Positions 25,637 through 35,276 are shown, counted from the first letter of the stretch. The stretch: 64,000 nt of DNA from Lewinellaceae bacterium (GCA_020636025.1 JACJYQ010000008.1:1-64000); one strand, 5' to 3'. The notes: generated by a model from the letters alone, not told the origin. Translations and numbers: made by a program.

Positions 25637-26896
25637 TTATCTGATTTTCAAGGTTATAATGGTGGCTACTGCCAATAAAATCTGAATGATCCAGAACCGG
25701 ACCGCAATGGTCACTTCATGCATGCCTTGCTTCTGGTAGTGATGATGAAGTGGCGCCATGAGGAACACCCTTCTACCTTCACCGTATTTTTTCTTTGTGC
25801 GCTTGAACCACCACACCTGGATGATCACCGATAGGTTTTCAACCAGAAAAACGCCGCATAACAATGGAATGAGCAGTTCTTTTCTGAGTATGATGGCCAT
25901 GGCCGCAATGATGCCTCCCAGCGTCAGACTTCCGGTATCTCCCATGAATACCCGTGCCGGGAATACATTGTACCATAGAAACCCGATACATCCCCCCAGG
26001 AGACAGGCCGAGTAAATCACCATCTCACTACTGTTTGGGATGTACAGGATTTTCAGGAAGTCGGCGGCTACAGAGTTACCACTCAGGTAAGCCAGAATTC
26101 CAAGGGCTGCACAAACGATCGCCGCTACTCCTGCCAGTTGTCCATCTAGTCCATCCGTCAGATTTGCGCCGTTGCTCACCGCCGTGATGATGATGATGAC
26201 CATGATGACAAATATTATGGCACTCAGATCAGAAGCATTATCACCCAAAAACCAAAGGATTCTGGAGTAGTCAAGCTCATTGTTTTTAAAGAACGGAACA
26301 TTGGTGATCGGGGCTTTGGCATATACCATTTCATTAAACTGCCCCACCCTTACCGGATCCTTTACAAATACGGTATCGGTTATTTCATATCCGTGCATTA
26401 CTGCTACTTCGGAATCCAGCCTCACCACCACTTCATCATTCCACAGCATCGCCAAACCTACGATCAGCCCCAGTCCAACCTGCCCCATGATCTTGAATCT
26501 GCCTTTCAAACCCGCCTTGTCCTTTTTAAATACCTTTATATAGTCATCAATAAATCCAATTGCGAACATCCAAACGGTGCTGAACAGCATGAGCAAAACA
26601 TAGATATTGTCAAGCCTTGCCATCAGCAAGCAAGGAATTATGGTTGCTGCTATGATGATGATGCCACCCATAGTCGGCGTACCTGCCTTCAAATTCTGTC
26701 CATCCAGCCCCAGGTCCCGAACCGTTTCTCCAATCTGAAGCGAACGCAGCCAATTGATTATCCTCTTTCCGATCACGATGGATATGAGCAAGGACAAAAG
26801 CATGGCAACTCCGGCCCGGAAGGAGATGTAGCGGAACAGGCCCGCTCCAGGCAGGTCGTAGTGCTCTTTCAGATATTCAAACAGATGGACAAGCAT
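25637..26896 (-). CDS. mraY: Phospho-N-acetylmuramoyl-pentapeptide transferase
   Basis: MraY moves phospho-MurNAc-pentapeptide to undecaprenyl phosphate, giving lipid I. The protein has 419 residues, longer than the ~360 of proteobacterial forms because of an inserted segment (about residues 160-215) usual in Bacteroidota. The active-site motifs are visible: GTPTMGG at about 73-79, the Asp-rich FIDDYIKV near 115, NLTDGLDGQLAG near 245, and the LMAPLHHHYQKQG histidines near 380. Ten membrane segments are expected. It follows murE by 114 bases, which contain a small GC-rich hairpin. Confidence 0.97.
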   Translation of the reverse strand: MLVHLFEYLKEHYDLPGAGLFRYISFRAGVAMLLSLLISIVIGKRIINWLRSLQIGETVRDLGLDGQNLKAGTPTMGGIIIIAATIIPCLLMARLDNIYVLLMLFSTVWMFAIGFIDDYIKVFKKDKAGLKGRFKIMGQVGLGLIVGLAMLWNDEVVVRLDSEVAVMHGYEITDTVFVKDPVRVGQFNEMVYAKAPITNVPFFKNNELDYSRILWFLGDNASDLSAIIFVIMVIIIITAVSNGANLTDGLDGQLAGVAAIVCAALGILAYLSGNSVAADFLKILYIPNSSEMVIYSACLLGGCIGFLWYNVFPARVFMGDTGSLTLGGIIAAMAIILRKELLIPLLCGVFLVENLSVIIQVWWFKRTKKKYGEGRRVFLMAPLHHHYQKQGMHEVTIAVRFWIIQILLAVATIITLKIR

Positions 26897-26934
26897 CGCT
26901 TTTCGTTAAGGTTTGAGTTTTTAAAGTGGGCTGT

Positions 26935-26955
26935 GGGGCGATCTTACATCGCCCC
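26935..26955. other. Small GC-rich hairpin between murE and mraY
   Basis: Perfect 8-base arms GGGGCGAT / ATCGCCCC (26935-26942 and 26948-26955) have a 5-base loop. No T-run follows on either strand, so it is not a standard terminator. It could be an RNA processing or pausing structure. Confidence 0.4.
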
Positions 26956-27010
26956 GCAACCATTTCAAAATAATAGTCCCTCCACTATTATGTCTTTGTA
27001 CTGTGTCTGA

Positions 27011-28477
27011 TTATTTGTCATAATCCATCAGATTTATCAGTACTTGTTTATCGTCAAAAGGGTACTTCACCCCATTTATTTCCTGATACTTTTCGTGGCC
27101 TTTTCCAGCCACGAGGATCACATCTGCAGGTTTGGCCAGCATGGTGGCTGTTTTTATCGCCTGCTCCCGGTCGGCAATGACCAGTGTTTTTGATTGTTCC
27201 TTTTCATTCAAGCCTGCCAGCATGTCCCGCAGGATCTGCATTGGGTCTTCGGTTCGTGGATTATCTGAGGTCAGGATTAAATGATCACTGAATCTGGCGC
27301 TAATCCTCGCCATTTCAGGTCTTTTGCTTTTATCGCGATCGCCCCCGGCTCCGGTTACGGTGATTACCCGGGAGTTTTTGCTTTTCAGTTTTTCAATGGT
27401 CTCCAGCACTTTTTCAAGTGCATCAGGAGTATGGGCATAATCGACAATGGCGATACAGTCCTTTTTATGCGGATGGGCAATCCGGTCGAAACGGCCTTCT
27501 GCTCCAATCAGGTCACTCAGCACCGTCAGCGTCTCCATTTTTTCTATTCCCAACAGACTTGCTACTGCGTAGGCGGAGGTCAGATTATACGCATTGAACT
27601 CTCCTATCATGCGCGCGAACATTTCAGTGCCATCCATCTGCAAATGCAAGCCATTCAATGTGTTAGCGATGATTTTAGATTTAAAATCAGCCGCTTTTTT
27701 CAACCCGTAGCTATACTTTCTGGCCACCGTATTTTGCAGCATGAAAGGGCCATTTTTCTCATCATTATTGATGAGGGCGAAGGCCTCAGCAGGCAATTCA
27801 TCAAAGAACTTTTTTTTGGCATCTCGGTAATCAGCAAAGGTTTTGTGATAATCGAGATGCTCATGGGTCAGATTGGTAAAAACGCCGCCTGTGAACTTTA
27901 TGCCAGCTATCCTCCTTTGTTCAATGGCGTGGCTGCTTACTTCCATGAATACATAAGCACATCCGGCATTCGACATTTGCGACAGCAGCTCCTGAATTTT
28001 CAAGGCATCCGGGGTTGTGTGGGTACTGCCGAGAATAGTATCCCCGATCCTGTTTTCTACCGTTCCAATCAATCCGCATTTGTAGCCGAGCCTGGAAAAC
28101 AGTTGCCACAGAAGCGTGGCGCTGGTGGTTTTTCCATTGGTACCGGTAATACCTACAATCGTGAGTTGTTCGGATGGATTATGGAAGAAAGCAGAAGCCA
28201 TTATCCCCAGCGCTTTGGCTGAGTCGTCAACCCGAATTTTGGTAACCGTTGTTTGCGGAAATTCAACAACCGATTGATCATACACAATGGCAGCAGCCCC
28301 TTTTTCAATCGCACTTTCAATGAACTGATGGCCGTTGGCGGAGGCCCCTTTGATGGCTACAAACAAATCGCCGGTTTCGACAGTCCGGGAGTCAAATCTG
28401 ATTCCCGGGATCTCCAGGTCTGTATTCCCGGAAATGTCTTGTACCTGGACGTTTGTTAGTAGTTCTCGTAATGTCAT
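27011..28477 (-). CDS. murE: UDP-N-acetylmuramoyl-tripeptide synthetase (diaminopimelate- or lysine-adding)
   Basis: MurE adds the third peptide residue, usually meso-diaminopimelate in this phylum. The protein has 488 residues. The P-loop GTNGKTTSATLLW is at about 113-125. The central domain has THEHLDYHKTFADYRDAKKKFF with the carbamylated-lysine region. The C-terminal domain has ITVTGAGGDRDKSKRP, and the meso-DAP specificity motif DNPR (SDNPRTEDP) is present near 410, which supports DAP rather than lysine. It follows ftsI by 52 bases. Confidence 0.96.
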   Translation of the reverse strand: MTLRELLTNVQVQDISGNTDLEIPGIRFDSRTVETGDLFVAIKGASANGHQFIESAIEKGAAAIVYDQSVVEFPQTTVTKIRVDDSAKALGIMASAFFHNPSEQLTIVGITGTNGKTTSATLLWQLFSRLGYKCGLIGTVENRIGDTILGSTHTTPDALKIQELLSQMSNAGCAYVFMEVSSHAIEQRRIAGIKFTGGVFTNLTHEHLDYHKTFADYRDAKKKFFDELPAEAFALINNDEKNGPFMLQNTVARKYSYGLKKAADFKSKIIANTLNGLHLQMDGTEMFARMIGEFNAYNLTSAYAVASLLGIEKMETLTVLSDLIGAEGRFDRIAHPHKKDCIAIVDYAHTPDALEKVLETIEKLKSKNSRVITVTGAGGDRDKSKRPEMARISARFSDHLILTSDNPRTEDPMQILRDMLAGLNEKEQSKTLVIADREQAIKTATMLAKPADVILVAGKGHEKYQEINGVKYPFDDKQVLINLMDYDK

Positions 28478-28529
28478 GTTTTCAAAAAGTCATTTGCGGC
28501 ATATCGGATTACTGCATTATTGAATTCAA

Positions 28530-30689
28530 TTATTGCAGATAAAGAATGCATGTTTGTCCACTGGCTCTTGTTCCAACCGCCAGGCTCTGCCGGCGTACTT
28601 TTCCATACCCTCTAACCCTTACTTTGCAACCGCGATTTTCCAGTAAAAAGATCGCGTCCTTCAATCCCATGCCAACTACAGAAGGAATTGTTTTATCACT
28701 CACAATTCTGTTTTTCATTACCAGGGAATCGCCCTTTTCGGCTACCAGCACTGACCACTCCGAGTCTTTATCATCCTCATCCGGCGATCCTTTGAAATAA
28801 TCCATTCCCAACCATCTGAGTCCTTTTTTTAGATCTTCCTGAGTTCCGGCATCAAAACTTGGCATTTGTGCGCTCACCATTTTTGGTGGAGGAGCCTGAT
28901 TCACCGGAGGGTGCATCTCAGCCTTCAGCGCGAAGCATTTATCAGCAATGGCCCGGAACACGGGAGCCGCTACTTCTGAGCCGTGATATCCTCCTCTTTC
29001 CGGTTCACTGATCACGACGATACAGGAATACACGGGATTGTCGGCCGGGAAGAATCCACAGAAACCTGCCTGGTGGCGAATGCCTTTAGAAGCTCTGAAT
29101 TTGTGGTAGTTCAACTGAGCAGTCCCGGTTTTTCCGGCAATTGCATAGTCTTTTGGGTAAATATTTTTTGCTGTACCATTGATAACTACCTCTTCCAGCA
29201 GCTCTTTGGCTTTATTTACGGTTGTTTTGGAAGCAATACTTCTTTTAACCACTGTTGGCCTGAATTCTTTGATCACCTCACCATATCGCTCTGTCCGTTG
29301 CACAATGTATGGCTTCATCATCCTGCCATTATTGGCTACTGCATTGTAAAAGGTGAGCAGTTGCATGGGGGTCAGTAACAATTCATAGCCAATACTCATC
29401 CAGGGAAGCGTAGTACCCGACCATTCGCTTTTCGGGTCTTTCGGATCTTTGATGAGCGGCGCTTCTTCACCACCAATTTCAATGTTGGTTGGCAGATCAA
29501 GTCCAAAGTCGCGCAGGTGTGCCGTAAAAGCCGATGCATTTCCTTTGAAAAATTCCTGAGTTAAAGTGGCGGTACCTACGTTGCTCGAATGTGCAAAAAC
29601 CTGTTTTATCGTCATCGAATCCAGTCCATGAGGTGAGGCATCAACCAATTCTTCGTCGTAAATCTTCACTTTACCTTTATACACAGGAATTTTCTGTTCA
29701 AAGTCCTTTAGCTCTCCTTCCTCCATCATGGCCATGAAAGAGGCCAATTTGAACATGGAGCCAGGTTCTACCCGCTCACCAATGGCATAGTTGTAGGTTT
29801 CCCACCAGCCATCAGGTGTTCGGCCAATATTTGCCATTGCCCTGATCTTGCCTGTTTTCACTTCCATGACAATGGCGCAACCGTGGTCGGCATTGTGGGT
29901 TTGGCAGGCATTCAGCAAACTGCGTTCTGCTACATCCTGAATGTTGATATCCAGGGTAGTCACAACATCATCTCCCGCTTCCGGCTCAATCTCGGCTAAG
30001 TCGTGAACAGGAATGTAAGCATCGCCTGGAACCCGGATCATCAGCTGTTTTCCTTCGCGGCCTTCCAATACATTGTCAAAACTCCCTTCAAGTCCAACCG
30101 GCAGGGCACCTTCCCTTGTATAGCCGATGGTTCTCTGCGCCAATAGTTTAAAAGGTCGTTCGCGGCGGTTTTTTTGCTCCAGAATGAATCCGCCTTTATA
30201 TCGACCTTCTCTGAATATTGGAAAACTCTTTACCAGCAAGGCTTTGGAATAGGTAATTCCTTTGGCGATGGGTACATATCGAATTCCATGTGCTTTGGCG
30301 TCTGTGCTATCCCGAAGCCTTCTTAACCAGGAGGCATAAGCACCGGGTGTAAACTGCTGATCCACGTACAGGGAAAGCAGGCGACCCAGGCTATCAACAG
30401 CCTCATCATTAAATATCTGGTCGCTGAGACCTTCAGCTTTTGCATCAAAATGTATGTCAAAGAACGGAAGCGAAGTTGCCAGCAGCGAGCCATCATCAGC
30501 CAGAATATTGCCTCGTTGCGAGGGCGCATCCACCCATTTCACATACAGGCTGTCTGCTTTGGCTTCCCATTTTGCCGAATCTTTAATACTGATCTGAAAC
30601 AACCTTAGAAAGATTACAACAGCGAGCAGGATCACCCCAAAGGCAACCGAGAACACTCTGATCAGTACTTCATTTTTTACGTTCAGCAC
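28530..30689 (-). CDS. ftsI: Septal penicillin-binding protein (class B transpeptidase) with C-terminal PASTA domain
   Basis: FtsI is the transpeptidase of septal peptidoglycan and the partner of FtsW. The protein has 719 residues. One membrane helix lies at about 9-29 and a pedestal domain to about 230. The transpeptidase domain has the active-site SxxK at Ser311-Lys314 (GSMFK), SSN at 368-370 and KTG at 520-522. A PASTA-like domain ends the protein (about 660-719, starting TIPSVVGMGLKDAIFLLE), as in many Bacteroidota FtsI. The start is GTG at 30689; no in-frame ATG exists upstream. It lies 28 bases after ftsL. Confidence 0.95.
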   Translation of the reverse strand: MLNVKNEVLIRVFSVAFGVILLAVVIFLRLFQISIKDSAKWEAKADSLYVKWVDAPSQRGNILADDGSLLATSLPFFDIHFDAKAEGLSDQIFNDEAVDSLGRLLSLYVDQQFTPGAYASWLRRLRDSTDAKAHGIRYVPIAKGITYSKALLVKSFPIFREGRYKGGFILEQKNRRERPFKLLAQRTIGYTREGALPVGLEGSFDNVLEGREGKQLMIRVPGDAYIPVHDLAEIEPEAGDDVVTTLDINIQDVAERSLLNACQTHNADHGCAIVMEVKTGKIRAMANIGRTPDGWWETYNYAIGERVEPGSMFKLASFMAMMEEGELKDFEQKIPVYKGKVKIYDEELVDASPHGLDSMTIKQVFAHSSNVGTATLTQEFFKGNASAFTAHLRDFGLDLPTNIEIGGEEAPLIKDPKDPKSEWSGTTLPWMSIGYELLLTPMQLLTFYNAVANNGRMMKPYIVQRTERYGEVIKEFRPTVVKRSIASKTTVNKAKELLEEVVINGTAKNIYPKDYAIAGKTGTAQLNYHKFRASKGIRHQAGFCGFFPADNPVYSCIVVISEPERGGYHGSEVAAPVFRAIADKCFALKAEMHPPVNQAPPPKMVSAQMPSFDAGTQEDLKKGLRWLGMDYFKGSPDEDDKDSEWSVLVAEKGDSLVMKNRIVSDKTIPSVVGMGLKDAIFLLENRGCKVRVRGYGKVRRQSLAVGTRASGQTCILYLQ

Positions 30690-30717
30690 GGTTTTGGTTT
30701 TTTCAGCTTTTCAGGGT

Positions 30718-31026
30718 CTATTTTTTTATGATCACTTTTGGACCTGCATTTGCGAGGTTCACTCCTTTTGGATCGAGGCTTTCGTCAATCTGACTCTGCA
30801 TGGATTTATACATTGTCTCACTTTTAATGGAGGTATACTCCCACTTCAACTCCTTCATCTCTTTCTGCTTCAATTGAATCCGACGCACGTTTTTTTCAGC
30901 GAAATGTGCATTGGCGATGTAGATAATGCCCAAAAAGCCCAGGAAAAGCATGAACTTGAAGTTGCCAAATACCAGGTTGGTGGTATGTTGACTTACGTTC
31001 AAGGCATTGAGCATTTTGTTAGCCAT
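30718..31026 (-). CDS. ftsL: FtsL-like bitopic division protein
   Basis: This encodes 102 residues: a short polar N-terminus, one membrane segment at about 24-44 (FKFMLFLGFLGIIYIANAHF), then a heptad-rich coiled coil (about 45-80) with Lys/Glu/Leu spacing. Sequence identity among FtsL proteins is very low. The call rests on size, topology, coiled coil and the position between rsmH and ftsI, all of which match. It starts 8 bases after rsmH. FtsL would pair with FtsB and FtsQ in the periplasm. Confidence 0.8.
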   Translation of the reverse strand: MANKMLNALNVSQHTTNLVFGNFKFMLFLGFLGIIYIANAHFAEKNVRRIQLKQKEMKELKWEYTSIKSETMYKSMQSQIDESLDPKGVNLANAGPKVIIKK

Positions 31027-31034
31027 AATCCTGT

Positions 31035-31961
31035 TTATTGAGTTTTCTTTATTTTTTCGCCAACTCTCAACTTTGAGCTCCGCGCCCGGTTATTCCGGTT
31101 TATTTCAGTTTCCCCAGGCTCTATGGCTTTTTTGGTTATCACTTTCCAGGGCCTGTCTATGTTTCCGTAAAAGTCCTTTTTCATCTCTCCGGCTATATTT
31201 CCGGTCTTCAGGAAATTTTTCACCATTCTGTCTTCCAGTGAATGGAAGGTGATCACAGCCAGCCTGCCTCCGGGTGCCAGCATGTCGTAACTGGCTTTCA
31301 ACAACTCTTCCAGGGCGCCCAATTCATCATTTACTTCCATTCGCAAAGCCTGAAACACCTGTGATTTATACCGCATCCGATCGCCCATAAAGTGCTTTTC
31401 GCAAAGCGCCAGCAAATCGCCGGTTGTCTTGAAAGGCTTTTGATCTCTGCCATTAAGTACTGCTGCTGCCAGTGTTTTTGCGTTGCGCACTTCACCAAGC
31501 TCACCAAATACTTTCTGCAATTGCTCCGCTCCATAAACATTCAGTATATCTGCTGCCGTTCGTGATTCCCTTACATCCATTCTCATATCGAGTGCCGCAT
31601 CAAAACGGTAGGAAAAACCTCTCTCTGGCTGATCAAGCTGGTGACTGCTCACACCCAGATCTGCAAGAATCCCTTGCATGGAGTTTTCCCGAACACCTTC
31701 AACCCGCAACATCTTCTTCAGGTACCTGAAATTTGAATGAACAAATGTGAAAGCCTGACTTTCGCTAAACACCGGCTCTCCTGCATTTTTCTCCGCATCC
31801 TCATCCTGGTCAAATGCATATAAGTGACCTTTCCCACCCAATCGTTCCAGTATCAACTTCGAATGTCCTCCTCCCCCGAATGTTGCATCCGCATACTTCG
31901 AACCCGGTGTAACCTGAAGACTGTCAACGGCTTCGTTCAAAAGGACAGAGACGTGGTACAT
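31035..31961 (-). CDS. rsmH: 16S rRNA (cytosine(1402)-N4)-methyltransferase
   Basis: RsmH (MraW) methylates N4 of C1402 in 16S rRNA using S-adenosylmethionine. The protein has 308 residues. It opens with MYHVSVLLNEAVDSL and has the SAM-binding ADATFGGGGHSKLIL at about 25-39. GILADLGVSSHQLDQPERGFS near 110 and the C-terminal ITFHSLEDRMVKNF near 230 are RsmH hallmarks. It follows mraZ by 46 bases, the normal order. Confidence 0.97.
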   Translation of the reverse strand: MYHVSVLLNEAVDSLQVTPGSKYADATFGGGGHSKLILERLGGKGHLYAFDQDEDAEKNAGEPVFSESQAFTFVHSNFRYLKKMLRVEGVRENSMQGILADLGVSSHQLDQPERGFSYRFDAALDMRMDVRESRTAADILNVYGAEQLQKVFGELGEVRNAKTLAAAVLNGRDQKPFKTTGDLLALCEKHFMGDRMRYKSQVFQALRMEVNDELGALEELLKASYDMLAPGGRLAVITFHSLEDRMVKNFLKTGNIAGEMKKDFYGNIDRPWKVITKKAIEPGETEINRNNRARSSKLRVGEKIKKTQ

Positions 31962-32007
31962 ATAATTTCAAATTGCCGGACATACTGATCCGGATGGACT
32001 TGTTTCA

Positions 32008-32493
32008 TTACATTTCGATATCGCCAACACCTTCCATTCCACCGCCCATAACGTCGTTGGCCAAATCAGCAAAAATATTGGAGTCCATCGCAGCCACATC
32101 GGCATGCGCTTCAGGCGACCATATTTCAATACGGTCATCCATGGCTACGAGCACTGCGCTTTTGGCGAGTCCTGCGTAATCCATCAAGTGTTTCTGTAAA
32201 AGAATCCGATCCGCGCTATCGGTAGCAATAGGATAGGCTCCAAGGTAAAAGGAGCGAAGAAAGGCGCGATTCCGGTCGTTAAAACGATTGAGACGGCTCA
32301 ACTTGGCAGCGATAGCATCCCAGACCGGTTTGGGGTAAAGTGTGAGACACTTTTCGAACCCCCGGTTTACTACAAACTCATAAGCCGCACCCTCGCCATT
32401 TGGATTCTCTCCTAATTGACGTAGTAGCGCGGTTGGTAGGCGCATACGACCCTTATCGTCAAGGGCAACCGGATATTCACCTATAAGTTGCAT
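32008..32493 (-). CDS. mraZ: Division/cell wall cluster transcriptional regulator MraZ
   Basis: MraZ is an AbrB-like DNA-binding protein that binds upstream of its own cluster. The protein has 161 residues. Two SpoVT/AbrB-type repeats are visible: GEYPVALDDKGRMRLPTALL at about 4-23, and a second region near 75-125 with ILLQKHLMDYAGL. It is the first gene of the dcw cluster. The 5' region (32494-32620) holds TGGGA words and a -7 type motif. Length and position are typical. Confidence 0.95.
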   Translation of the reverse strand: MQLIGEYPVALDDKGRMRLPTALLRQLGENPNGEGAAYEFVVNRGFEKCLTLYPKPVWDAIAAKLSRLNRFNDRNRAFLRSFYLGAYPIATDSADRILLQKHLMDYAGLAKSAVLVAMDDRIEIWSPEAHADVAAMDSNIFADLANDVMGGGMEGVGDIEM

Positions 32494-32978
32494 AACTGTG
32501 TGGGACCAGTAATCTATTTCTGCTGGTTGGCGGCCTACAAACGCAAATTGTGGGATAGCGTCTATAATTCACCGACACAAATGTATTGACTATTCCCATA
32601 TTTTACCACTTTGTTGTACTTTTTTTTACCAATCGATATAAAGTACTATAATTAAATTATTTAAAATACTATTAATCAATTATTTATAATTTTATTCAAT
32701 TTTATAAAATATTCACAAACTTTACTCATCCGGAAGCAGACCTCCCAAAAAAATTGGGCTAAAACTGAATTTGAACTTGGTTTTATATAATTATTGTACA
32801 AAATAAACGCCCCATTGAAGGAAACAGTGTACATCGTGGTAGAAAGTGGAAACATCTGGAAATAAAGGGAGATTATGGTAAATTGTGGGAAGTCCGATAC
32901 CAACAACCGTGACTTTTGGTCGCAACACATGGAATCGAATCAGGCAATTGGCAGGAAAGCCCGACATTAGCCGGCACA
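32494..32978. other. Divergent mraZ / DUF72 regulatory region, AT-rich
   Basis: There is no gene in this gap. Near mraZ there are TGGGA words at 32501 and 32551; MraZ of other bacteria binds TGGGN repeats, but those are spaced 10 bases apart, unlike here. Positions 32620-32715 are almost pure A/T. Another TGGGA occurs near 32887. No clear promoter for the plus-strand DUF72 gene was found. Confidence 0.4.
32578..32585 (-). promoter_or_regulatory. Candidate -7 element of the dcw cluster promoter
   Basis: The minus-strand sequence is TACATTTG, an exact TAnnTTTG, 85 bases before the mraZ ATG. The upstream TTG element is not obvious. Confidence 0.4.
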
Positions 32979-33887
32979 ATGGAATTTGGCAAACTCCCCG
33001 ATATCGAAAAGATTGACTTTACGCTTCCACCTGATCCTTACCAGAACAAACTGGTGTTACAGGACCTGGGTGCAGCAGACAGCCCTACCATATATCTGGG
33101 GCCAACCGGATATCACATGAAGCCCTGGGTAGGCAAATGGTATCCTCCGGGAACAAAGGAGGCTAACTTCCTGAAACATTACGGAGAGCAGTTCAATACA
33201 CTTGAACACAACACCACCCATTAAAGAATACCTGATATTAGTCTGGTGGAACGCTGGCGCGAAAATGTACCGGATGACTTTCGATTTTGCCCCAAAATTC
33301 CGCAAAGCATCAGTCACGCTCGTGACCTGGGTATGAACGGCGTTGAAATAAAACTCTTTTGCGATGCCATCATTGAATTAAAAGAAAAGCTGGGATACTG
33401 TTTCATGCAACTGCCCGAGGGGTTTGGCCCGAGAGGCCTGGGCATTTTGAAACGGTTCCTTGAGTACTTCCCCAAATCAATTCCACTCGCATTGGAAGTG
33501 CGCAACCCATTGTTTTTCACCATTGGAGAAGCATCCGCGGATTATTTCAACTTACTGGAGGAACATCAAATAGCCGCCGTAATTACAGATGTAGCAGGCA
33601 GGAGAGATGTGTGTCACATGCGGTTGACTTGTCCGGTAACCATGATCAGGTTTGTGGGCAATGGTTTGCACAAAAGTGACTATACACGAGTAGAGGACTG
33701 GGCAAAGCGTTTGAAATCCTGGTTTGAATCGGGATTGCAATCCGCCTATTTTTTTACCCACGAACCGGACAACCTGTTGGCGCCGGAACTGGCAGCAATT
33801 TGTGAAGAAAAATTCCGGGAAGCAGTACCTGGACTAGTTACCAGAGGACCTAATGAGGCAGCCGGAAGGCAGGGGACGCTTTTTTGA
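32979..33887 (+). pseudogene. DUF72 (YecE-like) gene interrupted by one in-frame TAA
   Basis: From the ATG at 32979 the frame encodes a DUF72/YecE-type TIM-barrel protein (YLGPTGYHMKPWVGKWYPPG near the start) up to a TAA at 33222-33224. Translation then continues in the same frame (RIPDISLVERWREN...) to the stop at 33887. At this spot DUF72 proteins have the pattern NT-x-E-x-N-x-T-x-Y-R-x-P, so the TAA stands in for a Tyr codon (TAT/TAC). Only one base is wrong and there is no frameshift. The pieces are 81 and about 220 residues. This is a recent nonsense mutation or a sequencing error. DUF72 function is not established. Confidence 0.8.
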
Positions 33888-33908
33888 TATCTGGTATCTG
33901 ATTTTTTC

Positions 33909-34035
33909 TAATTAAATGATTAATAGATTAAATGAACATATGATTACATGAAGTGATTGTTGAATTTAGAATGTCAGTCAATCAAAAATCACCTCGAAAA
34001 CCATGTAATCATTTGATCTATTAATCATTTAATCT
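33909..34035. repeat. AT-rich imperfect palindrome between DUF72 and sucC
   Basis: The left arm (about 33909-33960, with AAATGATTAATAGATTAAATG) and the right arm (about 33978-34035) are inverted copies with small indels. They are built from ATGATTAAT/GATTACATG words. It lies between two converging genes and may serve as a two-way terminator. Confidence 0.65.
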
Positions 34036-34042
34036 TCCAGAT

Positions 34043-35233
34043 TTAGACAAGCACCTTGGCCACCAGATCCGCTGCTTCCTGAAACTCTGTGGCGCCCATG
34101 ACCTCCAGACCAGACTCATCGATGATCTTTTTTGCGATATCCGCATTGGTACCCTGAAGTCTTACGATTACAGGTACCGGGATCTTTCCAATGGCTTTAT
34201 AGGCATCTACGACGCCTTGGGCTACGCGGTCACAGCGAACGATACCACCAAAAATATTAATCAAAATAGCTTTTACATTCGGGTCTTTCAGGATAAAACG
34301 CATCGCATGTTCAACGCGCTGGGCATCTGCTGTACCACCCACATCGAGGAAGTTGGCCGGCTCACCGCCGGAAAGCTTGATCAGATCCATGGTTGCCATA
34401 GCCAGTCCGGCGCCATTTACCATGCAGCCTACGTTTCCATCCAGTTTTACATAGTTGAGATCGTGCTCCTGAGCTTCTACTTCAGCAGGGTCTTCTTCCA
34501 GTTTATCACGCAACTGCTCCAGTTCCTGATGTCTGAACAGGGCATTGTCGTCGAGCGTTACCTTGGAATCAACGGCAATGATGTGATCATCAGAGGTTTT
34601 GAGACACGGGTTTATTTCGAACAGACTGGCATCTGATCCTAAGAATGCAGCGTACAGATTTCTTACAAAAGCTACCATTTCCTTAAAAGCTTGACCGCTT
34701 AAGCCAAGATTGAAGGCAACTTTCTGTGCCTGATAAGGACGAAGCCCTAATAGCGGATCAATTACTTCAAAAAATACTCGATCAGGAGTTTCCTCAGCCA
34801 CCTTTTCAATGTCCATACCACCATCCGGGGAGTACATGATCACATTGGCTCCGCGACCGCGATCGGTAAGAATACTGATGTAAAATTCCTTTGGATCTGA
34901 AGGGCCAGGATAAAACACGTCCTGAGCAAGCAACACTTTTCTTACCAGCTTGCCCTCTGCTGAGGTTTGCGGCGTAATGAGGTGCATGCCGATCATGTTA
35001 CCGGCAATTTCCCCTGCTTGCTCCGGGCTTTTGGCGAGTTTCACGCCACCACCCTTTCCACGACCTCCCGCATGTACCTGGGCTTTCACTACGCACCAAT
35101 CGGAGTTGTACAATTCCTTTATTTTTTTGGCGGCAGCCACGGCTTCTTCAGCGTTGGTGGCCACTATGCCTTCCTGAATTTTTACACCGTAAGATTTTAG
35201 CAGTTCTTTTCCCTGATACTCGTGGAGATTCAT
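34043..35233 (-). CDS. sucC: Succinate--CoA ligase (ADP- or GDP-forming) beta subunit
   Basis: This is the beta subunit of succinyl-CoA synthetase, which makes ATP/GTP from succinyl-CoA in the TCA cycle. The protein has 396 residues. It opens with the hallmark MNLHEYQGKELLKSYGV. The ATP-grasp domain has VVKAQVHAGGRGKGGGVKLA at about 47-66, and the C-terminal ligase domain has INIFGGIVRCDRVAQG near 325. The alpha subunit sucD is not in the window. It has a candidate -7 element about 45 bases upstream. Just beyond that are the repeats at 35299-35603. Confidence 0.97.
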   Translation of the reverse strand: MNLHEYQGKELLKSYGVKIQEGIVATNAEEAVAAAKKIKELYNSDWCVVKAQVHAGGRGKGGGVKLAKSPEQAGEIAGNMIGMHLITPQTSAEGKLVRKVLLAQDVFYPGPSDPKEFYISILTDRGRGANVIMYSPDGGMDIEKVAEETPDRVFFEVIDPLLGLRPYQAQKVAFNLGLSGQAFKEMVAFVRNLYAAFLGSDASLFEINPCLKTSDDHIIAVDSKVTLDDNALFRHQELEQLRDKLEEDPAEVEAQEHDLNYVKLDGNVGCMVNGAGLAMATMDLIKLSGGEPANFLDVGGTADAQRVEHAMRFILKDPNVKAILINIFGGIVRCDRVAQGVVDAYKAIGKIPVPVIVRLQGTNADIAKKIIDESGLEVMGATEFQEAADLVAKVLV

Positions 35234-35276
35234 AAAGTTTGGATCAAGTTTGTAAGTAAAGTGATTTCGTAGCGCG

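Noticed and set aside
27281..28222. Long plus-strand open frame of about 310 codons
   Set aside because: It is antisense to murE. It is a codon-bias shadow.
33222..33224. Recoding of TAA as an amino acid in the DUF72 gene
   Set aside because: Other genes in the window end normally at TAA and no recoding signal is visible. A mutation or sequencing error is simpler.
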